Shown here: one piece after another, positions 35,201-48,900 of the stretch
Layout of the letters: each line of letters starts with the position of its first letter
Numbering within the stretch: the stretch's first letter is position 1
From: Takifugu bimaculatus
Taxonomy: Eukaryota > Chordata > Actinopteri > Tetraodontiformes > Tetraodontidae
Assembly (NCBI GenBank): GCA_004026145.2
Contig: CP034975.1
Coordinates: 8,933,418 to 8,997,417, forward strand
Length of the DNA: 64,000 nucleotides
Reading direction: 5' to 3'
The notes under the pieces: generated by a model
Seen by the model: only the letters and a program-made list of their open reading frames with translations
What the model was told of the DNA's origin: nothing
Databases searched by the model: none
Program-made: the position numbers and the translations under genes

Positions 35201-36901
35201 TAGAGATCAAACCAGATGACCCTGCTCTCCCTCAGCTCTCCTTCCTCAAACACAGTTGGTTAAGGTGGAATTGATCTTTACCTTTGTGGTGCCCTGGCTC
35301 TAAAGTCATATGATTTAAAATATAAATATCGTCATACTTGCGCGGCTTTACCAACGCTATCATTTAGCAGTTTTTAAAAAAAACCTTGATGTTAATGATG
35401 TAATTATAAGTGCTGATTTGACCTCAGCAGCTGGAACTCTGCATTTTTCCCTCCCCTAAGAGACTCTGAAGCGTTCCTGTTGAACGGACAATATTTATGG
35501 TATAATTTATCGCAAAGCCCTAGCTGGCTGTTTGTCAGATATGAAAACATGTTTTGGCCATGGGAATTTTCCCGTATCCCATAAATTGCTCGATGACATT
35601 CATGCGCGAAAGGGAAACAATAGTTTGAGGAAAATTTGCTAATTTGATGCGAAGACTGAGGCATTTATATTTACATATCCTGTTAGTACCCTGGGTGTGA
35701 GGCTGCCACAGCGTCTGTTAGCCTAGCCTAGTGTGGATAGTGTGAAAGCTTGGTTCTTCAAACCAAACCAAAGTGTTTCTACTAACACATTGTAGGCTCA
35801 GTAATTGAAACGTCAATCTGGCCTGTTTAATCAGTGGTAAAATCAGACATTATGCTGACTCGAGCTAAAGTCAAGTTTCCTGCGCCAACACGTTTGAATT
35901 TGACTGTTTTACCTACTAATTGTATTGAAAAGCATTTGCAGACAGCCTGCAGAGAGGGAGCATAGATATATAAAATCATTTAAAAAAATGTATTATTATA
36001 CTCTTTACATGGTGGTGAACTGGGTGTAGATAATCCCAGTTTGAGTGACTTGATTAAAGATTACTTCTCCTGTCACTGCTAACCTGTATTGCAACTAGAT
36101 AAAATCAATATAACTATTAATGAAGGCTATATCAGCCTCTGGGAGATACCTGGTGGGCTGTGAAAGACCCCCCCCCCCCTTCCTGCCTCCCCTGAAGTCT
36201 CTCGTTGCTCTGTGGTCGTCTCCTGACCCAGGCTGGTAATCCTCCGTGATTCCTAATGGGAAATGAGATGCGCGGTTGGCTTTGTAGGAATTAACTCCCA
36301 GGTTTTCCTGCCGTTCTTGCTTATTTTCCGATTCTTTTCCACGCTTCTGCCACGCGCCGGCCACGTCCCTCTATCTTAGCCACACCATCACCGCTTTCCA
36401 TCGGTCGAGAGCTCCGTGCAACGTAACTGTGTCTCATAAGCCAACAAAAAGCTCATTCCAGACAGGGAGAGTGGGCAGCGGCAGTCAGAAGTTCCCCGTC
36501 TCATTATAATACAAATCTCCCAACATGGATTTTGCCTGATATATTTTAGATTCCGGATTTTAACCCCTCGCCGTAGACCTGTGAGCGCGTCAGCGTCCGT
36601 GCTGCTTTGTTGTCTTCTCTTGTCTCCTGGTACTTTTCAAAACCAATGGATCGCTGAGATGAGCCAGATTCTGGATCACATATAAAGTACTTTTGTCTCT
36701 AGATTCCCTAAATAGTTCTTGTTGTTTCACACAGTTGTCTGAGATAAAAATAAAACGTTTTCAAGTGTCCCCAGGACAAATAGTCACACGCCTTCGAGCG
36801 GCGCCGCCTCCAGATACATTCCCCTCGTCTGCATGTGTGCGAGTGTGTTTGCTTCCTGTCTTTGAGCCCACAGCCATGTCGTTCACAGCTGTTTGTGGAG
36901 C

Positions 36902-39900
36902 ATGGGTACAACTGCCAGCGCCGCACCACAGCCCGTTTCTGTAGCGTCCCCGCTCGAGAGCGTCCACGTCAACGGAATGGCCGACAGCAGGCAGTCTCTT
37001 AGCATGAGCCCCTTCCAGACGGTCAACATCCACAACAACAAGGCCAAGTCCATTATCACCAACAAAGTTGCACCTGTCGTCATCACGTAAGTCCCTCCCG
37101 GAATCCGCGTTCTGACAATTTGGTGTTAATCCTCTTTGATCACTACGGAGACACCCCGACCCCCCAAAACACGCCACAGCTGAAACGTTTGCCCCCATTA
37201 TCATCTCATTTGTCAATCCAGGCTGGGCAAACACGAGCTGATAATTGAATTGACTGCCACCCAGAGCCGCTGTGCTGTCCTGTCTTCCAGGTATAACTGC
37301 AGACAAGAATTCCAGATCCACGATGACATCCTTAAGACCAACTACAAAGTGGGTCGGATATCGGACGCCATGCCTGAGCACTACCTCGTGCGGGTAAGGG
37401 CAAAGGGAGCTGCGAGAACTTGCAGCCGTCCCTTTCTTTTTTGTTTGCCAATTTCACATGACCTAATTGGCGAGGGGTGAAGGACATTGTCATGCGTAGT
37501 TTTATGATGTGGGGCAGCCATTGAAAGGAGGAATGTTGTCACCCCTCTATCAGCCCTTTGATCTGCTCCGTCACCTTTGCTCCGGCCATTCAGCTGACCC
37601 AGCTATTGATTTAGCAATAGTCCCCTTTAAATGGAAACCAAAACTTCCATAAAAAGGCCCCTTAAAATTGGACTCAGCCTAACAGTGCTGCTGTTATGCC
37701 ACTGCTGCGCCACGCCGTGGTCAAAAAGGGCACTGCAGGCACACCGATTCACAAGTCATCATTTTCCCTAAAGATATTACATAATAGCACATTTATTAAT
37801 TTTGCTGTTACAAGACCTCAAACATGTTTGCGTGATTATCATTTTGCTTTTACCTCCGCGACTACAAGCAGCCTTTAAATTTATAATGCATGTGACTGTT
37901 TGGTAGCATTAGCAGGAATCCAGTTATGAATAGGCTAATTGAATTAAAGTCATTAGTTATTCTTACAACCCAGCAGTTACAATGATAAATGTACTTTATT
38001 ATGTACACTTACTGGCACCATGAAGCTTAAATTGGCTATCCTACCACAGGCTACTTATTTTGAAGGTCTCGGGAAAACAGTTCCAGACCAGATGTACACT
38101 AGCATTTGCTTGTTTGGGTCTTAAGGATTAAATAGCAGATTAACACATTTAAAAAGAGATGCTTGGGTCCATGGATGGATCTGATCACATTTCAGCAGTT
38201 CATCAAACTACATCAAATATTCAGGCTCATCCTGTAAATTGTGAGTACTTTAATCACATTACATGAGAGTACCAGTGATTCAGTCTGAGTTTTATTTGCC
38301 AGTAAAACATTTTACAACTTCCCAAGCGCTTTTTTGATGCCAGCTTTAATAAAGGCTTCCCTGTAAACCGCAAATTTCCAGGGGGAGTACTTCATGGTCC
38401 AGGATGTGTACAGCAAAGCCGACGTTCTCAACACCTCCGGGAGCTGCGGAGCGCCCAACTTCCGTCAAGTCAAGGGTTCCTATCCTCTGTACGGAATGGG
38501 GCAGCCGAGCCTGAATGGCTTCAAACAGGTTCTCCAGTGGCTCCAAGCTCAAGGACACGAGGTCAGTGATACAGTCGTTCATCCGCACCTCTTAACAGAC
38601 GGAATAGAGCTCGCATTAGCTGTTTAGACGCCGACAGGTCAGCCTTAATTCTCCCATCTAGGTTCCTGTCTGCTGCAGCTCAGCCGGCCGTCTTCCCAGC
38701 CATCTAGTCAGTAAATATTTGAGGAGTCAAGTGCTCGTCGGGGGTTGTGGCTGGATTCGTAGACCTGAGCAAACACAAACTTGTGGTCATGTGTTGCAGT
38801 GGAAACTGCATCTCCATGCTTACTGCAGCTAGAAGCTGACCCTAATTGAATAAAATAGACAAAATTACATGTCCGGCCTCCCTAAACTCATTACTCATGA
38901 GCGTCTGGTCGTGTGACAACAGATAGTTTCCTGTAGAAATTAGTGCTTTTGCTAAGTTAGTTTGACGAATGCTTGTCTCGCAAACAGGAGGTTTTGTTCT
39001 TCTGCGTGAGGGAGGAGCCGGTGCTTTTCCTTCATAAGGACGGCGACTTTCTACCTTACACCCCGAGAAGGAAGGAAAACCTACACGAGAACCTTCACGG
39101 CCTCCAAAAGGAAGAGCTGAGGGAGGGCCTCGAGCTCACGATCAGAAAGGAGGTGAAGATTTGGACTCTTTGTCCTGGTTTAATATGGTTTCCAACGGTC
39201 CGATCCGCGTGCAGCAGCACAAACCCCCGCCTCTGCTGGTTTTCCCCGCAGCTCCACGACTTTGCCAAGCTTAACGAAAACATTTTCTACGTCTACAACG
39301 ACATCGAGTACTTCAAAGACGAGCCGCAGAGGATCTCCATCGCGTGCGAGGAGGACATCCATGTGACGGAGGAAGTCTACAAGCGGCCCATGTTCACCAT
39401 GCCGGCCTACAGGTTGTTTACATAGTCCCTTTATTGGCCCTTCTCAGCCGCCATGTTGGATTACGTGCGGCTGCTTCGTGTAGATCATAGATCAGATTAG
39501 AAATGGTGCTTGTTTGTGCAAAAGCCGGCTGCTTTCTCACCAGAAACGGGACAGCGCTTTCCGTGCTGCAGTATCCTGCTTGCAGCCAGATCAGGGCCTC
39601 CGCCAGGGTTATTAAGCTGCTCTAGGGTGAGGGATGGATATCACTCCCGCTGGAGAACCTCTAATGTTTAATTATGCAATTGACTGTTTCAGACGGCGCT
39701 TAACGAGCCGCTGTTTTTCATCTCTCCCCCTCATCTCCTGCAGGCGATTATAAATGCTTACTTTAGCTCGTATGTGCATGTCAGGCAATATTGACACAGC
39801 GCAGGCACCGATTTATCTCCCAGTAACCCTCCTGTCGCCTCGCAGGTACTACAGATTACCATTGCCGGTGGAAGGAGCGCCGCTCGAAGAAGACTTTGAC

Positions 39901-42900
39901 GCATTTGTTAACATGCTTCGGGTAAGCTGGTGTAAAAACGTCAATCACGCTTCCGGCCCGCCGTTTCGCGAGCCCTTTTTTGGTTGGGCTCTGCTTGACG
40001 GGCTCTTGTTTTGAAGTGTCATTAAAATTATTAATGCCTGGAATATTTGAGAGCATCTGGACTGTCTCACTGAGGGACAGAAGGAGCCTTCGCAGCTCTT
40101 TTTTTCCCCCTTTTCTGATCTGAATGTAGCCTTTTGGTTCTGTGTTTTAAATCCATTAAATGCTATGATTTAAAAAAAAAACCCTGCAGTCTGTGCTCCC
40201 TCCATTTTCACTCATCCGATCATCCACTCTGTCTGCTTTCTGTCCTGCCCTTCAGTCACACAGGATGTACTTTTTATTTAAGTTTGTCCTTTTTTGGACT
40301 GGCTTGAAGCAGCCAGTCCACTTCCACGTGGTTTGGCTCCTTTTTTAAAATAAAAGAATGTTTGGATTGAAGCTCAGCTGCATCCTGCTTCTCTCCTTCC
40401 ACTTCTCTTGATAAAAACCATCTTGCAGCGAGTCTGAATGATGCTAATTGGAGCTCATTTCCATTTTAATTCTGGGTTTTGCATTTCTCTTCCATTTGTT
40501 GTCTGTTTTTCAGGAGAGCGCCGGTTTGAATGTGGGCCACAGTGTTCCCCGGCGGCTGCCAGCGCTCCTCTTCAGCTGCCAGGTCGGCGTTGGCCGAACC
40601 AACCTCGGCATGATACTGGGCACACTGGTCATGAATCGCCTGCGGGGCGACACAGAGCCACAGCCCCAGTAAGTACTTGAGGAACACTTTATCTTCTCAG
40701 CAAGTAGAGGCACATACGGCCCAACTGAACCCCCTAAATTAAAACCCCTGGATCCCCTCCTGTTTATTTTAATCTTTCAGTAATAATCTTCCATCTTTTT
40801 TAATGGTTTTTCATTTGCCCTCATACCTGGTTTACTGCATTTTACAGAGTTGAAAATACAACTCCAGAGCCCAAACCATTGTTCCAGCTCATCCAGAATT
40901 TAATCAACAAGTTGTCCAATGGACAACAGGTGATGGAAGAGGTAAACCAAATATACTTCATTTGGGGGGGGGGGGTCTTTATTAAAATACTTAATAATTC
41001 CACTGTATTAGCGAGTCCTTTCTTTCTCCTCTCTTACAGGTTGACCAAGCTATCCTCTTGTGTTCCGAGATGCACAACATTAAAGAAGCAATATACGAGA
41101 ACAAGAGCAAACTGGAAGGGATCGGGGAAGATTATCAGATTCAGGTGCGTGGTACTGGGGACACAGGGTGGTGCTGTTTGTCAAATGATGGATCTTGACT
41201 GCAGGAGAATGAGCTGCAGCTGTAAATCTTTTTCTGTTTGTCTCTTAGGGAAGCAGCACCAAAGATTACTTCCTCAGTCGAACCATTCAGAGCTTGGAGC
41301 GCTATTTCTACTTGATTGTATTCAACGCCTACCTTCACGAACAGGTTTGTTTAACTTGCAGACGTCCTCTTTGTCCTAAAACCACACAAGCTGTTGAAAG
41401 GTTCTTAGAGTTTTGACCTTTGGATGTCTGCAGTACCCTCTTGCCTTCGCGTCCAGCTTCAGCCAGTGGATGTGCTGCCATCCATGGATCTACAGGCTAC
41501 TGTCTTGCATGGACCTGTCGGAATTGTCGGCGCCGGCCGAACTGGTCACCAAAGGGGCCCGCAGTCCTGGTGAGGAGATCTGCCATGATGTGCAGGACGC
41601 CAACGGCTCCTTCTTGTAACCTCATGCGTGTGCCCGCAGGTTGCTGATGAGTGTTTAGGCTCCAGACGTGCTCAGCACCGTGAAGGAGATGAAGGCCATC
41701 AACTTCAGACGAGTGCCCAAGATGCCAGTTTATGGGATGGCTCAGCCAACATCTGAGGTTGATACCTTATTACAATTCTTAAAGAGCTTTCAGATAATGC
41801 GGCGTTTGTATGACTTGGCAGTGAGCGAGTTAAGGATTTTTTAACGCATAACAGACCTCCACAATAACATTGAATTCCTTCAGTTGTGTATCAGTGCTTC
41901 ACTTTTTATGACCATTGTGCTATATTGCAATGTATTAGATTATTGGGACACAGCGGGTAAGCTCCAGCTGCAGGCAAGGGGCATAGAGGTGTGTTGAAGT
42001 TTCTGATTATTATTCTGATCATAGGCTGCGAGAGCCGTTCTGGACCACCTAACCGACGAGAAGAGGAAGCATAGCCACATCTTATGGGTCAACCTGCAGG
42101 AAGAGCTGGTGCTGGAGGGAAATGGTCAAATTTTCTCACCAAGAGAGCCTTCCTGTTTGGATCAGCACATCGCTGTCCCGTCACCTGACCCTCTGTTAAT
42201 AGAGGTACAGCGACGTTTGGCTTGGGTCCATGCAGTTAAGAAAAAAGCTCTGATATTTCTTTTCTGAACCCACAGAAACTAGAGACATCTCTGAAGGAGG
42301 AGATCCTAAGAGCCCAGAAGTGGCTCGAAGTGACGCTAGAACAAGAGAAACAGATGAAGATGTTTAAGAGCTGCCTGACGGTTCGGGAGATCTTCAATCA
42401 GCACTTAAGCTCCCACCAGGGTCTGGTCTACAAACGCATTCCTCTGGCAGACTGCAGCGCTCCCCGGGAGGAGGTAAAGATGCAAATATACTTAGGAAAC
42501 ACTTGAAACTGCTTCAGGGGCACCAAGGAAGTCCTGTGCTCCCTCTAGTGGTTAAAAATGTTAACGCTCAGAACCAGGCGCAAGTTCTATTAACCGTGAC
42601 TAACTAAAGTAAAACGGCTAATTTAATGTTCTTTTTTTGGATCTATTTTGAAGTCGCATGCAGCAAAAAATGAATGGATGGAGAGGAAACAGTGCAATGA
42701 CTTGTGATCTTGGTTGCAGGATTTTGATAAGCTCCTGGAGGCCATGAAGAGCGCCTTGGCCGAGGACTCTCGCTCGGCCTTCGTCTTCAACTGCTCCAAC
42801 GGCAAAGGCAGGACCACAACGGCCATGGTTGTCGCTGTCCTCTCCCTCTGGCACTTCAACGTAAGACACAGCCTTGAGTGTTCTGCTCAGGATTTCACCC

Positions 42901-45900
42901 GATTGCCATAACGCCTGATGTGATGTAAAACCTGCAGGGTTTTCCGGAGTTTGCGGATGACGAGATTGTGAGTGTCCCTGATGCAAAGTACACGAAAGGA
43001 GAATTTGAGGTATGTTTAGCCATCATATAACAAATTGTTGTATCAATTACCCAAGTTTCCATAAATAGAAGCATTTAAAGGGTGATTTTCTTCATGGCTT
43101 TTGGGCTAAATAGCGAAACAAATGTGTTATGCATTTTTCTTTTAGTAAAAAAGACAGTAGAAAGTAGTCAGAAAGGGTTTTAAACAGGCTTCAATCACAA
43201 CAGAAGCCAAATTCTTTCTGCTTGGAGTTTTTTTTCAATAGCTGCGACAGTAAATCAGGAGTTGGAACCTGCTGGTTGCCTTCTGTGCTGTAAACATGGA
43301 AACGGGGAGAGAGGCCACACTGTGCAGGCAAATAATACCACATGCCAATCACAGCGGGAGTTTCTGGGAGGAGCAGAAACCTCACTGGCCTCCAACTCAG
43401 ACTGTGAAGGATGCTTGATATTAACAGCGACGCCACCTTGTTTTAAGTAACTTTCACCTTTGAGGGTGAATGTGGAAAGAAGGATTTATAGAGATAAGGG
43501 CAGAAACTATTAAATCTTCAAGAGCAGAAACTCTTTCTTTACTAAATTGTTTACTCATTTTAGCTGCTAAATCTTCGGCTAAATTAGAGTTTTATATCCC
43601 GGCTTTTGTAACGTGATTTTCGAAACAATATTTTCTGTACTTCATTATAACACAATAGAAAGAAAGATGTGGGCAGCAGGTAGTTCCGTGACCATGAAAA
43701 AAACTGTTTTCAAGCTTCTAAATGAGAGTCCATCTCCATGATGGCCCCATGAAAACAATTATGTAGCATGCAGAAAAATTAAATTGAAGTTTCCAGTATT
43801 GTAAGCTCTAAAAATGTTGCAAGGACCAACATTCAGAGCACTTTGGAGCGTTAGAAAAGTCGAAATTCCTAGCAGGACAGCTGGTCGATGTGTGTCCTCT
43901 GAGGGAGATGTGAAGATGCCGCTGAAATCTCTAGATTACTAAAGCCTCTCTTCATTACATTGATGTAACATCCAAAGGGGTTAAAGACAAATTTTGAAGC
44001 TTCATTCTGAACTAAACGAACGTTGTCTCTGTTGCAGGTTGTGATGCAGCTGGTGCGTTTGCTCCCTGACGGCCACCGGATGAAGCGGGAGGTGGACATG
44101 GCTCTGGACTGTGTGAGCGAGACCATGACCCCCATGCACTACCACCTGAGGGAGATTATCATTTCTACATACAGACAGGTACGCCGCACCTCCCTAGACC
44201 GTTACCCTCCACCTCTCCACCGGAGGTGACCACCTGCAGCCATTCAAATGCACCTCTTATATTGTCAAGCCCAAAAACAAACCGCCCTGTTTGAAAGCAG
44301 ACTGACACATACCTTTAAAATAATAGCAGATGTCTGTAATGCTTATGTGTTTGCGTTCGTGGGGGAACAAATGTGACCCACCTTTTCGTGAGACATAAAC
44401 AGCCGGCGGAGAGGAATACGGGTGCAGTTCTCCGTCCGTCTCATAGATGGCGACAAGAATACGTGCGGATTGTTCTTCATGGATGAGCTTTGGATCACAG
44501 AGGAATGCTTCGCGCTGTATGTTGGGTTCTGGCTGCTCAAAGTGGAAAATGGCTTCGGCTCCAATATAAATTATGACTAAAGGTCAGTTAACCTCCAGCA
44601 GATGGAGGGGAAAAAAACAGATAAACAAATAATTAGTTATGAGAATATCACCCTTGACCTTTTGGAATATTATCTGATGTGTCGACCTTTGCACATCGCA
44701 CTGGCACCTTTGGTCCAAATACTAATAAATAGAATCTTTAATCATCTGGTCTATTTGTAGTTAAACATGTATCAACCTGATTTGATTTCTTTTTGGGTTG
44801 GTGTTGGAAATCCAGGCACACAGATATAAAGAGGATGGCTTTTGCTCCATAAAAGATGAGATAAAAATAAATGTGTTGCTGGATACAGAGATATTCCTTA
44901 ACAAGTAAGGCAGTGGAGGCTTCAAAAGACATACATACATATGGTATATGGGTTTCCCCTGATGCCGTGGCCTCTGCAGGAGCACAGCTCTGTTTAAGCC
45001 ATTTGTAATGCAGACTGTACTCATTTGTGCCTCCGTGCACCCACGGCCAGTCTCAGCACTTTGGAGTCACCCGGTCCTGTCTCCCTCCTATCAAAGGGTC
45101 CCATTGTTCTATATGGAACTTGTCTTTCCCCTATATTCTCTCTCTCTCCCTCGCTCTCTCTGTCACTGCGTGATGCCTGACTCGAGGATAAAAAAGCTCA
45201 GGTCGAGTGTGAATGAGAAATCGCATATTCCCCAGTATTTTCAAAAGTTTATTTTCTGTCGTTTGACCCAGTGGGTCAGTTGAGTTTCTGTCTTTTTGTC
45301 GTGCGATGGCATCTGGAGAAGCTGCCTTCTTCATCACTTCAGTAACTTCATCACCTCAGCTTTGCCAAACGTTTTGAGAAAAGAAATGCACTCGTTTTAA
45401 CATCTTTGTGAGCTTGTGAGCATCGTCCACACTTTACAAATTGATGTGGCGGTGTGAATTCTCTCCAGGTATTAGTTTCCTTTCATTTTCAGTGCGGTTT
45501 CTCCAGACGTCCACTGATATTTCACTCGCGCTCGTGGTGTTACAAGTGGAATTCCTCATTCAGGACATAAATGCTGTCATAATGCCGGTAGATTAACCCT
45601 GCTCTAGCAGACCCTGCTCTAGCAGACCTCAGGTTGGCACTGTGTTCCTGTATCAGCCTTTCGTTTCCTGTCTGAACCAGGTGATAAACAGTGCCAGATG
45701 TTGCTAGAACCCAGCAGGCAGACATTTCACCCCCACTCTCTCACTCTCTCTCGCTCTCACTTTCTCCTTATAGCCCTTTCCCCTCCAAGGCACCATTTTC
45801 CCTTTGTGATAGTGGTTGGAAAATAGAGAAGAAATATCTCCAAACCAATCTAATGGTGCACTTCCATTGTGAATCCAGTCTGGTGAAGAAAGAAAAAAAT

Positions 45901-48900
45901 GTATTACCAGTACTCGTACACATCCTGAAGAGCATCCTCCTTCTCACTCGCCCTGCAAATCAGGACTTATCCCACATCTGGCAATTCACACATGCAGCCC
46001 ACGTCAGGAGGGTCTCCATGTCAGATTACATCAGAGTTATTCAGAGATTACAAAAACCCACTTACTTGACCTCGCTCAGCCAAACCTCAGCGGTTCTTTC
46101 ACTAAACAGTGTTAGAGGCTTTTGCATCTCGTTTAATCTCTCTAGCTGGGATCCACTTTGTTGGCTCCTGTCTGCCCTGGTCCATTAGCTGTAGTGGGCC
46201 CTCGAGACCTCTAAGCTGATAAGTGTATAGCCGCCTGTGTTTTGTCCCATCCAGAACTGCTCATTTAGGGCCGCTGCCTACCACTCAGCCCCTCAGGTGT
46301 TTATTTTAACCAAAAAAAAACATGACATCTCACTCTGATGCTTTTTTCCTTGATGCTTATTGGCATGTGCTTTTAAAAAAATGGAAAACTTTACACCGGT
46401 GAGGTGAGAAAAGTGAATGAGCAGCAAAGCACGCTGCGTGCACGTCTCCAAAGAAAGGCCCTCATGGCTTGGACGGGGCAGTGGAAAAATATTTTCAGAA
46501 AGGGGAGAATGCAGGCAGGTTTTAGGTAGTGAACGTCTTTAGGAGAGGAAGAAGAGGAGAGCAGGCTTGGGCCCAAGTGTTCTGTGTTTCTTAGAGGTTG
46601 AGGGGACCACCGCAGCACTGACAGCTAGATGAATCATGCTGAGGAGCGAAAAAAAAGGGATCAGATTGAACGAAAACGAGGAGTTGGAGTGGGAAAGAAA
46701 GGAACAAACCAGTGGGGACTTCTATTTGTAAGTCTTTGACCACATTAATATGGAGAATGCGTAAAGCAAATGCTTTCTTCCCATGTTTTTGGGATCCCGT
46801 CCACACATTTCTCACTTGGCTCAAGTGCCTTTGTGTTACGTTTTCTCCTATTAGCCTCAGTGGGTCAATTAAAGGGGGGGTCAGTCCCGGCCAAAGGCAA
46901 TATTGGCTGTGAAATAATCCCACCCTTAATCAGAGGCAGGTTCTTTTTCTTACCCACACTTCATGTTTACTCACAGCTCCTGAAATGAGGCAGGTCTTCA
47001 GAGAGCAAAGTGGGAGAGCTGCAGGTGTTTTTTTTACATTTCCAGACATTCAGATGCCAGTAGCGGTATTCACTGCTGCCGCCCACGAAATGACTTCTTA
47101 CGACCTGAATCCCACCTGAGCAGGTGCAGCTAGACAAACATCTGGGCATGGATACAACTGAGTCTCTGTGCTTAATGAGTTCGTGCAGTTGGGAGTAAGG
47201 ATCTATATGCACGCGTTTGTTGGTGCAGCCGAAGACGGGAGGCAGCTGCGGCGAGTCGGGAGCTCATTTAGGGAGTTTCCACAGCTGTAAAAAGACTTCA
47301 AAAATGATACTCTCAATATATCAAAATAAGAGCATTTAATGTGTCTCTTGCTGTCTAATTGGCAATGACTGATGAGAGAAGTCATGATCTGATCATGATG
47401 GATGCTTTTCCTGTCACTCAAAGACGATGTGCCTTAATTAGAAACTGTTGGTTTGGTTGGATGTGGGCTGCAGCTGTCAGACCGCCACATGCAGATCCAT
47501 ATTTCCTAATGTGCAGCCATCGAGATGGATATGGATCTGTTTTCCCAGTTTCCAACTCTTTGTCAGGGGAAAGCAGAATGTGTAAAGAACTAATCAGCAA
47601 AAATCTCAGTCAGTGTGTTATCAGGGATTTTTAGCTCTTTTTGACTGCTTCAAAACCCCTAATTGAGAATCACTGTCAGCCAATACACATTTTCCCACCT
47701 GCTGTTAGTGTTCTTCGCACAGTCAAGCAAATTTAGATACAATAAGACAGTGGGCTACCCATACATCTCAGTAAAAAACAACCCTACCCTCCATCTATAG
47801 AGCTCTTTTTTAAATCAAATATAAAATATACCTCTTGTAAGCAGTGTAAGATGCATTCTGGGTAACCTGGACAGCTCATATTCATTAAGAAGTCACAGGA
47901 TAATGAGGACATGTGTGTTTCTAATGTGGAAATGCAAAGGAAGGAATTTCCAATCAGAGGGGCTTAGGTTGCTGGAGGGAAAATGTAAGCATGGGTGGAC
48001 ATCGTATTCAACACCCAGGACCTTGAAGGATAATTCAAAAAGGTTTTCTTGTCCTTCGTAATTAGTGTACGTAATTGCTTTTCATCGCTGACTGAGGCTA
48101 TTGTAGTCATCGAAAAAATGTTGTGTCTGTCTTTAAAAAAATTCCCTAATGGGGATGAAGCACTTGTGCTCCCTTTGCATCCTGCCTGCTTTAGAAATCA
48201 TTATTTCCTCCTGCTAGTCTGTCCCCTTATACCCCAAATAACTGAACCGCCCCAGCCTGCCCTTTGCCCCGACCTTCCTCACGCCCTCTACCCCCTGTCC
48301 AACCGCAGGCCCCAGGACTACGCTTCAGACTTTAACACTACATAGAAGAGCCGCCATTTCCTGCCCTCTCACAGTAAAGCTGTCAGAGCCCCGGGCAGCC
48401 AGACCAGTTAAAAAAAACCTACCGTGCATGAGTGATGAAGCGTGCATGCAGTAGCTGCGGACATACTGTCTGAAAGATCCCACTAAGCCCCAAACCATTT
48501 TTTAATTTAAGATTTCACACTAACTAAACACTGGCACTGAATACATGCCTACAGGAAGAAAGGTCCGACAGGGCGGTTGCTTAAATGCCGACCATGTGGA
48601 ATATATGTATATCTATATGCGGAGCGACAGATGATCCCCGTGTTAACGCGAAAGCTCAAAGTGCCAGCGACTCACACATGCTGCAAGGAACATTCAGACC
48701 TGCCGGGTCAAACTGGTGTTTCTTTCCCAGAAGGGACATGAAACATCTGCTTCCTGCATTCAATTCTGTTAAAATTGCCATTAGAATCCCACTGATTTGG
48801 ATGCCAGGGATAATACTATGCAAATTAAAGGTAAGATTGGCTCACAAGATAGAGAGACTGATGTAAACAAGTGTCCAGGTTGGAAAAATCTTGTGTTGAA

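Larger units (their letters stand above)
27806..36888. other. 9-kb interval between nodal promoter and pald1 first coding exon
   Basis: Apart from the promoter-like and exon-like segments listed separately, I see no conserved coding sequence here. It contains G-runs near 29848 and 31450, GA repeats at 31619-31653 and a CA/CG alternating run at 32229-32268. The interval probably holds the pald1 5' UTR introns and regulatory DNA of both divergent genes. Confidence 0.5.

Noticed and set aside
36761..37381. 206-codon minus-strand frame
   Set aside because: It overlaps pald1 coding exons 1 and 2 and their intron in antisense; the plus strand carries recognisable paladin protein.
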